Shown piece by piece: positions 12,075 through 25,200 of a stretch of 64,000 nt of DNA (its first letter is position 1; every line of letters begins with the position of its first letter). A program made the translations under genes and the position numbers. The notes under the pieces were generated by a model. That model was given only the letters and a program-made list of their open reading frames with translations. It made no database searches and was not told the DNA's origin. The stretch lies in assembly GCA_032622095.1 (NCBI GenBank), contig CP136069.1:48966760-49030759 (forward strand), read 5' to 3'. The stretch is from Siphonodentalium dalli. Taxonomy: Eukaryota; Mollusca; Scaphopoda; Gadilida; Siphonodentaliidae.

Positions 12075-12195
12075 ATTATCATAATCATCATCGTCATCAC
12101 AATCATCGTCGCCGTAACAAATTGTCATTTTAACATAATCGTCGTCGTCGTCGTCCTCTGAGACAGCAACAACAATAACAACAACAACAATGCAT
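12075..12195. repeat. Trinucleotide-rich microsatellite (ATC/GTC, then AAC)
   Basis: Runs of ATCATC/GTCGTCGTCGTC followed by ACAACAACAATAACAACAAC. Degenerate simple sequence in the intron. Confidence 0.8.
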
Positions 12196-12929
12196 ACTAT
12201 GCATACCATGCCGGTATAATTTTTGCTAGGTACATGTAAGAGACGATATCTTTCCTTGCTAAAGCATTCACATTATATTTAATGCAGTTCATCTCCGCAT
12301 CGTCGTTTATTACATATAGGGGTAGAGTCTATTTAGTAAATTCTAGAATAAATGAGGTCCCCAGAATTTGTTGACGCTGGCCCTATGTGCGGGATAGCGT
12401 GACTAAATTCACCATATGGGATCTGGAGACCCCATTCTTCAAATGACAGACACACAATTTGCAGGCTTGATACAATACCCAACAATTTATTATAGTAAAT
12501 CCAGTGGTGTCAAATCGGATAGTTCTAGAATGGTTATTTAAAACATTCCACAGCCTTTATCTGCCTTATCCTGTTATTTTCACCGTTTTTCTTCAAACAA
12601 TAAAATTTGAAAACAAAACAATCGACACGAACCCCCACGCGCACAGGGACGTGGCTATAGGGTCTCCGTTGAGGGAGTATCCACTTTGGGGAATTCCAAC
12701 TGTACCCCCCCCCCCCATTGAATACGACCGAACACAAGTTTTGCATAAGTCCATTTGCACCCCCTTGCATCTCAGTGCTCAGGCCTAATAGCCTATATAT
12801 ACTCAAAACCATTATTCTATATACCGGTATGAGAATATTCAGATAATTGAACCTGAAAATTGCATAAATGCTATCATCTTATGGTCCAATTCCAGACAAA
12901 TGCACACGGATACGGAGAAGAGACCAGAA

Positions 12930-13440
12930 CACACCGGGCCGACCATTGTTGTTTGGCCCGGTGTGAGAAAATTTTGAAAAATAACATGAAAGTCGCAAAA
13001 TCCTGGCATCTAGACTGGCCTCAAGATTTCCTAGTGTTGGAAATTTAAAACCTCATACTCACCCTTAGTTTGGACAATTCTCCAACTAATGACTATTTCA
13101 GTCCACAATTTTGACCAAATGCAGTAAAATATTTTATTTTCTTAAACTAATTAGCAGTTTTTTATTGGCCAATTTTAAATTTCCAACCTGACACCCCCCT
13201 TAAGGTTGGAAAATGTCCAACTGATGGCCATTTCAGTCCAAAATATTTACCAAAAGTAGGAAAATATGCAAATAATGGTCCAAAAACAATAAATTCCCCT
13301 AATAAATAGTTTGAAAATCAAACCACAAGAACATTTTCGACCTATTGTTGGTGTGAAATTTCCAACTAATGTTGTGTCAGATATGAAATTTCCAGCTGTT
13401 GAAAAATTTGACCAAAGTTGGGGGGTGAGACACCCCAAAC
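12930..13440 (+). repeat. Dispersed repeat, partner of 46850-47190 (inverted)
   Basis: Shares ATCTAGACTGGCCTCAAG, TGGCCATTTCAGTCCA and TTTGAAAATCAAAC words with the minus strand of 46850-47190. It ends about 100 bp from exon 10, and its partner lies about 1 kb upstream of exon 8. Family not recognised. Confidence 0.6.
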
Positions 13441-13543
13441 CCCCTGTCGCCACGTTCCTGCACAAACACACACCCTCTCCCTCACACACCCGTGCACACC
13501 GTAGCACACACCCTCACACACCCTCACTCACAGGCGAACTTAC

Positions 13544-13807
13544 CACAACAATCCGCTCTGTTGAAGATCCGCACGGTATTGATAGCATAGTAATTTGCAA
13601 AATCCACAATCCACCAAGGGTACACTCCATCTGTTTCTGAAGGTGACGCGTCACTATGAGTGCATACATAGTACGGCGCGATGAAATTCCGCGTACGGAA
13701 ATTCTGATTCTTATCTCCATCCACAGCAAGGCTCGCCCCACCCGGATATTCTCTATCCAAGCTGCTTTGCCAGGCTGCCTTATGCAAGGCTAAATTTTCA
13801 AGACTGA
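13544..13807 (-). CDS. Exon 10: F-type lectin domain 2, N-terminal half
   Basis: 264 bp, phase 1-1. Acceptor ATTCTTTCAG at its right edge; a second CAG 4 bp further in is possible but would shift the frame. Donor GTAAGT at 13543-13538. The protein reads LENLALHKAAWQSS, AVDG, CTHS, YPWWIVDF and FNRADCCG. Unlike domain 1 it keeps the family's fucose-contact residues: a His in the CTH turn and R-A-D then, after four residues across the splice site, Arg. The stretch between His and RAD is 32 residues against the usual 26, so the loop is longer than typical. Confidence 0.8.
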
Positions 13808-13884
13808 CTGAAAGAATTGTCGAAATTAGAGATGCACGTGGTTGTTTTGTTGGGGAATATAATAGATTCAGACGGGTAAGGTTT

Positions 13885-13972
13885 TCAATTCCGAAGGTTC
13901 TCTATTCAGAAGGTGTTTTATTCCGAAAGTTCACTATTCAGAAGGTTCGCTATTCCGAAGTTTCGCTATATG
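13885..13972. repeat. Imperfect 16-17-bp minisatellite
   Basis: About five units of the form TATTCCGAAGGTTCGC, alternating CCGAAG and CAGAAG. No coding meaning. Confidence 0.7.
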
Positions 13973-15508
13973 TTCTCAATTCTTTTTATTCTGGGCGGCG
14001 TATTTATTCATAAATTAATCTAATTCACATGTTCCCCTCCCAAAACCAAAAAATAAACCACTCATGGAATGAAATATTGAATACACACGTAGTGTTTCTG
14101 AATACCAAATATACACCACGAGTGGGATTGATGATTTACAACACAAGCTTTAGCGAGTGCACTGGGGTTCAATGATTCCACGCAAAATTGTTCATTGGTG
14201 ATTTTTTTATGTGGCTCGGTGGTGATTTTTGGTGTGGTTCATTGGTGATGTTTTCCAAGAAAACGTGGTATCTGTACGAAAATTGGTGAGGTTATATAAA
14301 CTACTCGTGTTATTCGAACACATTTTTTACCATCATTCGTTTGGCAACTCGATCAGGATATATTTTCATCGAATGCCATCCAAATAGGTCAGCGACTGCA
14401 TCATTTATGCCCCGCGCACCAGGATTTTTGGTTCAGAAAAGTACAAAGGTCCCAATGAAGGTCGATTTATCGATAATAAGGACAATTGTCTGTGTTTGAA
14501 ATTTTTTCCATTTTCTTCAGTATTGTTTAACCTGTATAGCTAGTGCGATCATCCAATTTTGTGCAGCATGAAATGCGAGCTTTGAGCTAAGACGTGTGGG
14601 TATCATGATGTTCCGGTTCGTTCATCTGTGTGCTCCTGTAATTTGGCACTGTCATGTGTTCGGATCGTTGGCAAAGACATCATGCGGCGTTTGCAAGCGA
14701 TTTTGCATGTATAATCAACGATAAACGAGTTGCATTTCAACTATTCATGGAACATGTTCAATTTATTGAAACGGTCATTAGTCCGGGAACTAATAGGTAT
14801 ACCTTTGCACCTGTACCCACTGGGACTTAACTTAACCCCAATCATTTTGTTCCTTATTATGTCCTGCAAGATTTAAGCAATGTTAACAACAAAAAAAGGT
14901 GGCCATGTAGACTCCAGACAAGATGGCGTCAATCGTGGCCCCCGTTTTTCAGACTAGGCCCTAAGTCAGTTTGATGAAAATCTAGTAAAATGTATGCAAA
15001 TGTATATATTTTCGTGAACCTAAGATATAATGCCACTTTTATAAATTGAAACTCCACATCCAAGATGGCCGCCAAAAGTTGAAAATATGACGTTTTTTCA
15101 CTAATATCTTCTATATCAGTTTATGCTGTGTGGAACAGAGACGTTTGCAAACAAGTCCACGTACTACATGACCGCATTTAAATCAACTATATATACCTAG
15201 ATTCTAATGGATATTAAACGAAAATGAATTTGAAGTGTTCTTATTTCCGGATGGACGTACCCCTGTGTTATTATTACGGACTGCACATAAGAGCTGATCA
15301 TTTCATTGCTCATCTGGATTCACACACACCTTCGTATTCTTCAAATGGACAATCACAAGTGGTAAAACATCAAAATAGATAAATAATGACACTCTACGCC
15401 ACCCACTTTGCATGTTTAACCCTCCTTCGTAGTGGTTTGTATATTCAAAATATGAATTTAGTGTAAACATATTCACGCGAAATGTAGTTTACCCACATTT
15501 GTATGTGT

Positions 15509-15510
<2 letters not shown>
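13973..15510. other. Intron sequence without recognised gene
   Basis: Two CAAGATGGC words (about 14920 and 15060) recall the repeat family at 41.5-44.4 kb. No exon was seen. Confidence 0.4.
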
Positions 15511-15547
<37 letters not shown>

Positions 15548-15562
15548 CTATATATATATATT
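15511..15562. repeat. (AT)n microsatellite downstream of the Penelope-like element
   Basis: Near-uninterrupted TA dinucleotides with one GC interruption, about 175 bp beyond the element's endonuclease stop codon. Confidence 0.9.
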
Positions 15563-15736
15563 TGGAAAGTGTGGAGAGCGCTGGCACAGGTCGGTTATCC
15601 GATTTCTTATGTAATTATTTCTATGGAACTAGCTAAATTTTATTAGGTTGTGTCGGAAATTGACATAAAATATTGTGTTGAGCACAAACAAAGGATAATG
15701 ATGTTGAAATTGCTAAAAAGATAATTGAACTGCGTG

Positions 15737-16273
15737 TTAATCAAGGTCTGAGTCTATAGATCGAACGAACATATCTCTCAAACTGGGATTTTTCTTGTAG
15801 GCAATAATAACCCGTTTGTCGAGAGGCTCGGTCAATTTAGTGTTTATATATGCAAAGTTTTTTCTGAAAATGTTTGCGATTTCAACATTTCTACGATTGT
15901 AGATCAGAGGAAAGCACAAGAAATTTCGAGAAACACCTTTGTAGTCAATTTTAAGTCCGAACGGAAGATATGTTTTAACTACGCCCATCCAATGATTTTC
16001 GCGTTCTAGGCGTATTGAATCGGTTTGGTCTTCGTCGGCTAGAATTGGTGTCTGTTCTATTGGCTGAAAGCTGAAATGGGATTTAATGTCATGATTAGAT
16101 GAGTTGAAATGATCGGAAATTTGCTTGTCGAGTTTTTTGCGAACACTGGAAAGATGATTAGACATTCTAACTTTGAGAGAGGTTTTTGTTTTTCCAACAT
16201 ATTGTATACGGCATCTTTTGCATGTGATTAAGTAAATTACATTTTTAGAATCACAATTAAGTTCGCTATGCAT
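15737..16273 (-). pseudogene. Penelope-like element: GIY-YIG endonuclease part
   Basis: 179-codon frame with the Penelope GIY-YIG signature: NVIYLITCKRCRIQYVGKT, then KVRMSNHL, then an Asn-rich SSNHDI segment and a Glu in RLERENHW. This domain nicks target DNA for priming reverse transcription. Intact Penelope elements carry it fused to the RT in one frame. Here its ATG overlaps the RT stop by one base (TAATG). The frame upstream of the ATG still reads HIVSKL, which looks coding, so a one-base shift in a once-continuous frame is likely. Confidence 0.85.
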
Positions 16274-17592
16274 TAATTTTGATACGATATGCGTGTTTGT
16301 TCGCTGGTGAAAGTGTTACTAGTATTGATATATCCTATTTTATTGATGTAACATCGTTTTTTGTGACAAAATGAGGCTGAACCATTACCCAACACCGGCC
16401 GGTTGTGTCGTATCCTTGTTGGCTCAGTTGATGTTGGGTCATGGCGTAACGATTCCAATTCTCTGAGAGTTTCGGACTTTACTTGGCGCAGTAATCTACT
16501 AGAGTAGCCGCGCGGTCGTAAAGCCTGGAAAAGCACCGAACAAGCTTGATTTAGGTCGCTTCTGTTCGTGCAGTTCCGTTGGTATCGAATGATTTGAGAT
16601 TTAATCAATCCATTGAAACGTTTTGGCGGATGGAAAGATTTACGACGAAGAAGCTGGTGAGAGTCCGTTGGTTTCGTAAAAAGATTTGTATCTAAAATGT
16701 TGCATGATGTAAATTGTGGGCCCTTAAATATTGTTAAATCAAGGAAATCAATGCTGGTTTGCGATATTGATTCTTTGAGTTTGATTGATTCATCGTGACT
16801 GTTCAAGATGTTCAAGAACACCCTAAACTCATCCAGACCATGAGTCCAAATGATAAATATGTCGTCCAAGAATCTATAATAGGCTAATGGTTGTTTGTCA
16901 GATTTGGCTAGGGCGCCTTTCTCCCACTCTGCAACACAAATTGAGGCAAAATTAGGACTAAACTTCTTGCCCATACTGCAGCCGGAGACCTGTAAATAAT
17001 ATCGTCCATTAAATTCAAAGTCATTCCCTTTAAGAGAAAGTTCTAATAATTGAAGTAGTTCATCTCCAGGTCTATGAGGATCATGGTGGAAATCAAATGC
17101 GTTCTTAATTGACTTTAATCCGGCATCGATTCCAATATTTGTACACATAGATTCCACGTCGAGACTAATTAGGTAAGCAGAAGATGGAACTTCAATTTTC
17201 GACAATTTAATGAGGAAGTCCTCCGTGTCTTTTAGATAGCTCGGATGGCGGGTAGCAATTGGTTTCAAATAGAAATCAATAAACTCCGAAATGTGGTACG
17301 ACTCCGAGCCCACGTCGCTGATGATGGGGCGTCCGGGTGGTGTGTATGGATTAGTCCAACAGCTCAAAGGTTTATGTATTTTAGGTAGCAAATAAAATGT
17401 CCTATTATTGGATTCAGGTTTTGCAATTAGATACTGAACATGTTTTTTCTTTAAAACGTCCTGGTCCAGCAAGCTTTTATATATATTTGCTGAGAATACA
17501 TTGTTTACCAGGTGGTATTCAAAGAGACTACTATGACAACGGTTTGAAAAGTAAAATACGTTGTCAGTATGCTGGTCACACTGTGGATGCAT
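16273..17592 (-). pseudogene. Penelope-like element: reverse transcriptase part
   Basis: 439-codon frame. Penelope-type motifs in order: RTFYLLPKIHKP, GRPIISDVGSE, SLDVESMCTNI (motif A Asp), CSMGKKFSPNFASICVAEWE (motif B) and YYRFLDDIFIIW (catalytic Asp pair), then FLDLTIF, KPTD and SFHPPKRF. The frame is otherwise undamaged, implying recent activity. It ends with a stop just where the endonuclease begins in another frame. A run of 15 C lies directly upstream (about 17591-17607) and no further N-terminal sequence is seen, so the copy is probably 5'-truncated or shifted there. Confidence 0.9.
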
Positions 17593-18430
17593 GTACCCCC
17601 CCCCCCCCCCTGTGCCTGGGGATCAGTAGATGGCTATTGAGTGTTCAGGCTCATCAGGGTAATATTGTCCCACGCATTGACACTAATTCGCTGTCGCATG
17701 CATGTAATTAGATGTATTGATTATTATTAGTATATACATCAGTATAGGAGAGGTGTGTTGGTGTGTTCTAATTAGTTAAAATAAATTGTTCAGAGTTTTA
17801 TTGCTTGCCTTTCTATAATCAATAACCTTCAGTAAACTGGACACGCCCCTTTAAAGAACTAATACTTATAGAAGTGACGTGCGTACTAAAGGGCAATATA
17901 TCAGTCTGGTGAACTAAATGGGGAGGGTACTATTCACAAGAGCAGTGACTGACTGTGCCGGGCTATGGTCGTTAATCGGTTACTGTATACATTGTTGTAT
18001 ACTCGCGCCAAACACCACACCCTCGCGCGACAAGTGATTTCGAAATAATAATTGTCAGGTGACCACATATTTAAATTTGAGTACAGCGAGATACTTAATG
18101 CACTGGTATAATTGTGAACATATCGCCGTTATATGCCTAATAAACATATTGTGCGAACTTATCAAACGCATGCTTGAGTGTTCTATATATGTATAAAACA
18201 CCTAACAAAAATGGTCATTAAACCCATGCTTAACTGTTCTATGTACTTGATCATGTTAGCATGAAACTGAAATAGAGAATTCGTCACAAAACGTTCTATT
18301 TGAAGACAGAAAAGTGCAATTTGCTTAGAAAGCGAAAGGTTTTTCAGCTTTGATATTCGACAACACATACATGTAGTTATTCACATGACTGACCTAAAAC
18401 TGTTTTAAAATTCATCTATTATATATAGGA
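17593..18430. other. Intron sequence, nothing recognised
   Basis: Begins with a C homopolymer. No domain-coding frame, no clear repeat until the Helitron-like cluster starts. Confidence 0.4.
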
Positions 18431-20022
18431 CTAGCAGGTGGACCCGACTTCGTCCGGGCTGTTTCCCCTCTGCTTTTCGGCGAATTGCGCGATTTGACAT
18501 TGAATTGTCCATTTTGAAGGTCAAGGTCAGGTGGGGTCACGATTTGACCAGTCGAAAACACTGCCCGGACAAAAGTACCCGACAAAAGTACCCGTCGAAA
18601 TCCATCCGGTTTTACCCGATTTGACCTCGAATTGATCATTTTGAAGGTCAAGGTCAGGTCGGGGTCACGACTCGACCCGTCCAAAACACTCAGTGGACAA
18701 AAGTAACCCCACGTATCAAATTTCGTCGAATCCCATCAAAATTCGCGATTTGACCTTGAATTGACCCGATTTAAATGTCAATGTCACGTCGCACGGGCAA
18801 ACGAATATGCTTACGACACCCCCCATACGAAAGTATCCCTAGACACCAATTTTCATCGAAATCCAGTGATACTCGGGCGTTTGACCTTGAAATGACCCGA
18901 TTTCAAGGCCAAGGTCACGTCGCACGAGCACATTAATAGACCCATGCCACTCCACGGCCGAAAGTACCCCCCACGTACCAAGTTTCATCAAAATCGGCTC
19001 GGCCGTTTTCGAGTTCGAGTCCATCGCGAACAGACAGACACACACACACACACATATCTTCCAAAATATATAATAGACTAGCCGATGAGCGCGACGTTGT
19101 CCGGGCTATTCAAAAACCAAATTTCAAGTCGATAGCTCTACCCGTTTCCGATATCTGGTCTGCGCATGCGCGAAGCTGGCGTCGCACGGGCTCGGCGACC
19201 CGCTAAAATTCGTCTCCGGGCAAGATACATTCTCATAGCAAATTTCAAGTCGATAGCTTCGCCCGTTTCCGAGATCTCGTCTGCTCATGCGCGAAGCTGG
19301 CGTCGCACGGGCTCTGCGACCCGATAAAATTCGTATCCGGGGCAAGATACATTCACATATCAAATTTCAAGTCGATAGCTCCACCCGTTTCCGAGATCTC
19401 GTCTGCGCATGCGCGAAGCGGGCGCCGCACGGACTCGCCAATACGACAACGTCGACCGCCTGGTCAAATTACACACACGTACCAAGTTTCGTCCCGGTCG
19501 GTCGAGAATCGTAGATTCGTATAAATGACAGACAAACAAACTATATATGAGACTAGCCGATGAGCCCGACGTTGTCCGGGCTATTCAAAAACCAAATTCC
19601 AAGTCGATAGCTCCACCCGTTTCCGAGATCTGGTCTGCGCATGCGCGAAGCTGGCGTCGCACGGGCTCGGGGACCCGATAAAATTCGTATCCGGGGCAAG
19701 ATACATTCACATACCAAATTTCAAGTCGATAGCTCCACCCGTTTCCGAGATCTCGTCTGCGCATGCGCGAAGCTGGCGCCGCACTAGCTCGCCAATACGA
19801 CAACGTCCACCGCCTGGTCAAACTACACACACGTACCAAGTTTCGTCCCGATCGGTCGAGAATCGTAGATTTGTATTAATGACAAACATACAAACGTACA
19901 AACATACAAACAGAGGTCTTCAAAATATATATGAGACTAGCCGATGAGCCCGACGTTGTCCGGGCTATTCAAAAACCAAATTTCAAGTCGATAGCTTCAC
20001 CCGTTTCCGAGATCTCGTCTGC
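18431..20022 (-). mobile_element. Helitron-like head-to-tail array: type II + three type I
   Basis: Units: type II 18431-19077; type I 19078-19552; type I 19553-19936; type I 19937-20022, cut off at TCTCGTCTGCTC by unrelated sequence. The 3' end CTAG is followed by T on the minus strand. The same truncated junction recurs at 28787-28789, because this region belongs to a duplicated segment. Confidence 0.75.
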
Positions 20023-20193
20023 TCGTGGAGTGTTTATTATAAAACACTGTGACATGTTTTTATATAAACACTGGTGATTTTATTATAAAACACGTGTGTT
20101 TTTACTAAAACATATCACATGTCTTATAAGTGTGTCTCTCATGTGTTTTTAATTACACGTGTTTATAGGAAATTATTTCTTACAGTGGTAATA
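20023..20193. mobile_element. Terminal part of a CACTG-type DNA element (fragment)
   Basis: Packed with AAAACAC/GTGTTTT words and ending TTATTTCTTACAGTG, which resembles the right ends of the CACTG elements. No left end was found. Repeated at 28788-28957. Confidence 0.35.
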
Positions 20194-20604
20194 GTGAATA
20201 TTTAGACCAAAACTTACAGATGTACACGAAAGTGTAATTAAGAATGAACCGTCTCAAGTTACATCGTTCTACACAGAATTTGAATACCTGTTTTGAAAGG
20301 GTAGTACCAAAAGGCCCCTTCTTATCTGTAAACGCCAGGAAATATCGTTTCTTATGTTACGTTTTTATGGTCAGTGAACATTAGTTGACATTAAACAAAA
20401 AATGACGGATGTACGCGAAAGTGTAATTAAAAGTGATTTTGGGGGGTTTTGGAGCGCCCCTAGCTCCTAAAAGACAGGATTGCGAAAATTAAGAAATCGG
20501 TTTTCTGCGATTATTCAAGGGTAATACCAAACCTATACTAGGGCATCAAACCTTTCGTAAGCGATAGTGTAATTAAAACCCTCTGGGCTCCCGGTCTATG
20601 TTCC

Positions 20605-21032
20605 TGCAGGGCGTATGTAGACTGCACCCAATATAAGCGGTGAAAATTTGTAATCACTGGCGTCAATGCGTATCCATGCGACATTACATATATCCCATTT
20701 TAAAGGAACAACGTACTGGAATATAAATTACCATTATGTTTTCCCTTCACAACACACATTTCAAAACCAGGTTTAATTATTTGGTGTTCTAAAAAGCGTT
20801 TCGTTTCTGAGAAACACCATATGTCATAACGCGTTATCAAATCATGAAATGATTTATATTGCAGCCGCCTTTTTTTCGAGGCCACACATATATTTAAAGT
20901 CAATATATTCAGAAAACGCGTATCTGTTTCATTGGAGATTTCTCCACGAAAACCCGTATATAGGCTGTCGGGGAGTGTCGGCTTAACACCGTTGATATAT
21001 GCACCGTGGTCATCAATGTTGGTTCTGACCAC
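20605..21032 (-). pseudogene. 5' fragment of a LINE: start of the AP-like endonuclease
   Basis: Reads FLNILTLNIC, then FHDLITRYDIWCFSETK (the Asn and Glu landmarks of LINE AP endonucleases). After a frame change it continues DICNVAWIRIDASDYKF and LILGAVYIRPAG, then is lost. It probably belongs to the same family as the LINE at 22264-25407, whose surviving part starts later in the endonuclease; that link is inference. Repeated at 33445-33760, where a 2-bp deletion breaks the frame earlier. Confidence 0.65.
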
Positions 21033-21659
21033 AAGGAAGAAAATTCAATTGACAGTGAGAAAACAGTTTAACCGGACGTGGCTCGTTCGAACTATGAACA
21101 TTTTGTGGACGTAATTTGGACGGAGGTCTAAGATACATATCTAGGTGATGAATACAGGAACTATTGATATACCGCTGTGCATAAATACTAAGGACTTCAC
21201 AATGTCACAGCTATGTTTTCAAATTTTTCGCACCGAAGTGAAACAAACACTCTGTATTCTACACCGTACCACGAGTATACTAACAAGGTACGCTCTTGCT
21301 GTGTCATGCTGAACCCAATAATAGTCTTCATGTGGCATAAAGATCGGACAGTACATCTTTAAACATTTATTGTCTGTTCAATATAAACAGATGGGATTGG
21401 GACACAAGTAATATTAACCTATCGCTGTCTCGCTAAATTATGTATTCAAAGGTATGAGCTGAGACTATTTATATATATATCTTTAATCCTCCGATAACGA
21501 AGAGTGGATAAACATACATATTATATATTGTATTACAAACTCTTGAACAAAGAACAGTACGACAGAAAGATAAGTCTTATCAGCAACAAAGATTACCCTT
21601 CATGTAAATAACGTATTTACAAATACATAGGTGCACACAATCGTTCAGATGCACATTCC

Positions 21660-22075
21660 GGCCATCGTACATGTATTACGTACTTACATATACGCTCATT
21701 CGCGTGCATATATGCATCCAATCATGCATACATCGATATACACCTGCCTGGGGCATGTATACATCCACCCATGCACACAACCGCATTAACCCCTCACATG
21801 CTGGCCAACACTCGCAAAGAAACGCACACCTGACGTACGTACCTAAATACATACATACATATGCATCAATCCATACATTCATACATACAAACCTATTACA
21901 TACCTACACTTTCCTGGATACAGATATACAGCCACACATATACACGTACGTATATACGTGCAAACATGCACAGTCAGCAATATCCACATATACTCGTTTC
22001 ACCTATCCATATACATATGCACATATACAAGTATACACACACGGTGACACACACGTTCACACAACACAAAATCAA
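21660..22075. repeat. Degenerate ACAT/CATA-rich simple sequence
   Basis: Long run of ACATACATACAT, ATACAC and CATATACA words. It lies at the 3' side of the minus-strand LINE and may derive from its tail. Apparent frames on both strands are low-complexity. Confidence 0.7.
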
Positions 22076-22263
22076 TAAGTCAAGAGGGACCGGGCCGGAT
22101 CTATAGCTTGCGGCGAGTATATGAATTAGGATGTAAGATAAAGTGACAACGTTTAAGAAAAGCAATGAGCTTGTTTCATTTTTGGAATTGTACCGTCTCC
22201 GTTCGTGGGCTATCAGCATAACCATTGTTGTGTTCGGTTAGTATTGACGCTATGTAATACTCA

Positions 22264-25200
22264 CTACATACCATAGGTCCCCGTCCATTTACAACAACAG
22301 GATGGCGACCAGAGCATCCAGTCTAACAGTACGTAAGTTTTCGTGCAAGATGCGAGAAACAAGTACTTAATGGTTATACTCGCAACGAAAGTCCACGACC
22401 AGATGAAATCGTCTGGCCGAAAAAATTCTCTAAGCGGACTACTGTTAATCAATTCGGCACCACGATGCGCCAAACAAATTATTGCGTTAGTTTACTATAA
22501 TTTTCCCATAATTTTGCTGTGTTTCTAACGAAAAATGTGACAAATTTGTATTTATCAAGAAATGGTATCAAGTTATCAGCAATGTCAGGTATGTGCCCCA
22601 AAAATATTGCTGCAAGTTCTGGTGTGTTCAGATTGTCCAGCATAATATAGAAATTGATCCCAAAGAGATCTATTATCTTGTACCATATAACATTTCGAGT
22701 TTCGCAAATTGATGGACAATCGAACAATATGTGCATTACTTTGTGTATATACGGATGCAGACACGCAGCACACACTCCTTTTTGGTCATATGTTGTTTGT
22801 GATATTATTCTTCCCACCTGAAGAAAATTTTCTTTGAATTGAGGATGCGCACGGCATACGCGCCATAAAAATGACAGCGAAAATTCACTTTGAATTTGAC
22901 TGAAAATATATAGCCACGGATCACTAGAAATTGTGGTTTTCCAACTTTCACTGTACTTTGTATCAATGGCTACATTTACCAGATTCTTCCAACTATCTTT
23001 AGTTGGGAAGGTATTATCATTAGCAAAGTTCGTAAGGAAATCAAGTAAACCATATCTTAATAAGATTATGGTTAGCTCATTCAAAAATGACTTTGATGGG
23101 CGAATTGTGTTAGTTAAGGATTCATGCATTCGTAAGAGAAATATATGTGATGAAGCTTTTTCGGGGTCTCCTCTGCATAGAGAGCCCATAAGAGAAAGCT
23201 TTCTTTTGTCAATAAGTGTGATAAGAGATGGTATACCGACTGCGCCCTCCACAATAACAGTTCTTGCTCGCGTAGGCAATCCCTGAAAGTTCTTTAAACA
23301 AAATCGGTGAGTTTTCTCCAGGTGGTCGGTATCACTCTTGCCTAATTGCCACAAGAGTTCAGACCCATAAAGAGATCTTGGAAGGATGATCGATTTGTAT
23401 ATCTTACAGCAACTGACAGGGGTTGTTCCACCAGCGTATAGGCCCGAATTTGATAGCATAAAATATGTATCTCTTTGTTTTTCTCTTATGGCTTCCACAA
23501 GGGAGTGATTGAAATTGTATTTGTCAAAGAGGATACCAAGGTGTGTAGCTTCCGTTTTTTCTGAAATTTCTTGACCTAGAAGATACAACTTCCTGTTTTG
23601 AATGCACCGCGCGAATTCAGATTTTGGTTCATTAAACACTATTGTGACTGTTTTGCTTGGGTTGTACTGAAATCGCCATTTCCTGCTGTACTCAGAACAT
23701 ATATTAAGAAGGTTCTGTAGTCCACGTTTTGACAATGAAAGTAAGACCATATCATCAGCCTGTGTGGGTGCAGCGCAACGAACTGAATAAACCATTAAAC
23801 CGTAGTTTGAGTTGGCTAAATCAGAGATGAGTGTGTCAACGTAGAGCATGTACATCAGAGGTGAGAGAATACTTCCCTGCCTGGCTCCTTGTTTCATTAA
23901 GAAGAACGCAGAATAATTACATTTATACCTCAGCCAACATTGAATATTTGTTAATAAACAACACAGTATGCGCCACAAAGAACCAGTTATGCCCCGCTGG
24001 TGGAGTTTGTACAAAAGGCCATCGATCCATACAGTATCAAAGGCCTTTTGTACATCAAGGAAGCAAGCAAATAGTTTGCTGCCTCTTTCAGCTGTGTAAT
24101 ATATACATTCTTTCAGGAGGAAAGAAGTCGCTAAACAGTTTGAATTTTTTTGAAACCCGTTTTGAAGTGGGTGAATATTTGTGAGATGTGGGGCATTGGT
24201 TTCTAACCGGGATTTTAAAAGTTTCTCAAACAATTTATACATTACTGGTAATATGGTGATAGCCCTATAATTGTTGAAATTATGTGCCGACTTGTTTCCT
24301 CCCTTAAACAGTGAGATCATTATGCCTTTTTTTGCATCATCTGGAACATGAATGAATTTTAACATACATGAAAATAAAAAAGCAATACATTTCAAAATAT
24401 TTTCACCGCCATATATAATGTGTTCATAAACTAAACCGTCATAACCCTGTGACTTGTTCTTGTTCAAAGTGGGAATAAGAGAAGACATTTCATTTATACT
24501 GACCGGGTAAGTAAAATGATCATCTGGTCTCTGTGAAGTTATATCATCTTTCAATCTTTTAACTGTGTCGGTAACGACCGAGTAGTGATTGTCATCGAAG
24601 ATTGAGTCATTCAATGGTGAGTATAATGTTTTGTAATATGAAGACCAGGCACTTAATATGTCGTCAGTATCACGGATAATCGAGCCATCGTGCTCGAAGT
24701 AAGAGGCACCCAAAGTGCCGTTATTTGCTCTTTTTGCGTTTAGCAATCTAAAGAAATGATCATTGTCTATCTCTGCGCAACGATCAATTTCATTCAATTG
24801 TTCTCTCATAAAGTCAGATGAGATGGACCGATATAAGCACCGAAAGTGTCTCTTTGAGTCCTTATACAGTCGGAAAGAGTTGTGTTCATCACCACGAGGT
24901 CTACCCTCTTTAATCCAATCATTTCTAAGAATGGACATATTTTTGTGAAGTTCTTTCAAGTTTTCATTCCAAAATGGGTTTTTTTTACTTTTGAATTTAC
25001 ATGTTGGAATTGATTGTTGCGCTGCTTGTTTCATAGAAGCTACCAATGAATTATAATACAAATCCAAAGTGATTGTATCGTGTATACGCGTTTCCGTGTG
25101 CGGCAATAAGGAAGCTAATGTATGTTGGTACTGATTAACTAAATTTTCATCTTGGGCGAGCAACCGCCACTTTAGTTTTGAGATATCCGCACTCGACCCA

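Larger units (their letters stand above)
19738..21471. repeat. Duplicated 1.73-kb segment, uninterrupted copy 1
   Basis: Nearly identical to copy 2, which is spread over 25411-25511, 28603-29351 and 33426-34318. Only scattered substitutions and a 2-bp indel (at 20890) are visible. It contains the end of a Helitron-like array, AAACAC-rich sequence and a 5' LINE fragment. Because it lacks the two insertions in copy 2 it serves as the empty-site reference. Confidence 0.85.

Noticed and set aside
21671-22106. 135-codon frame rich in His, Thr and Tyr
   Set aside because: A translation of degenerate ACAT microsatellite sequence.
24000-24184. Plus-strand frames within 22.3-24.9 kb
   Set aside because: They are antisense shadows of the long minus-strand LINE reverse transcriptase.
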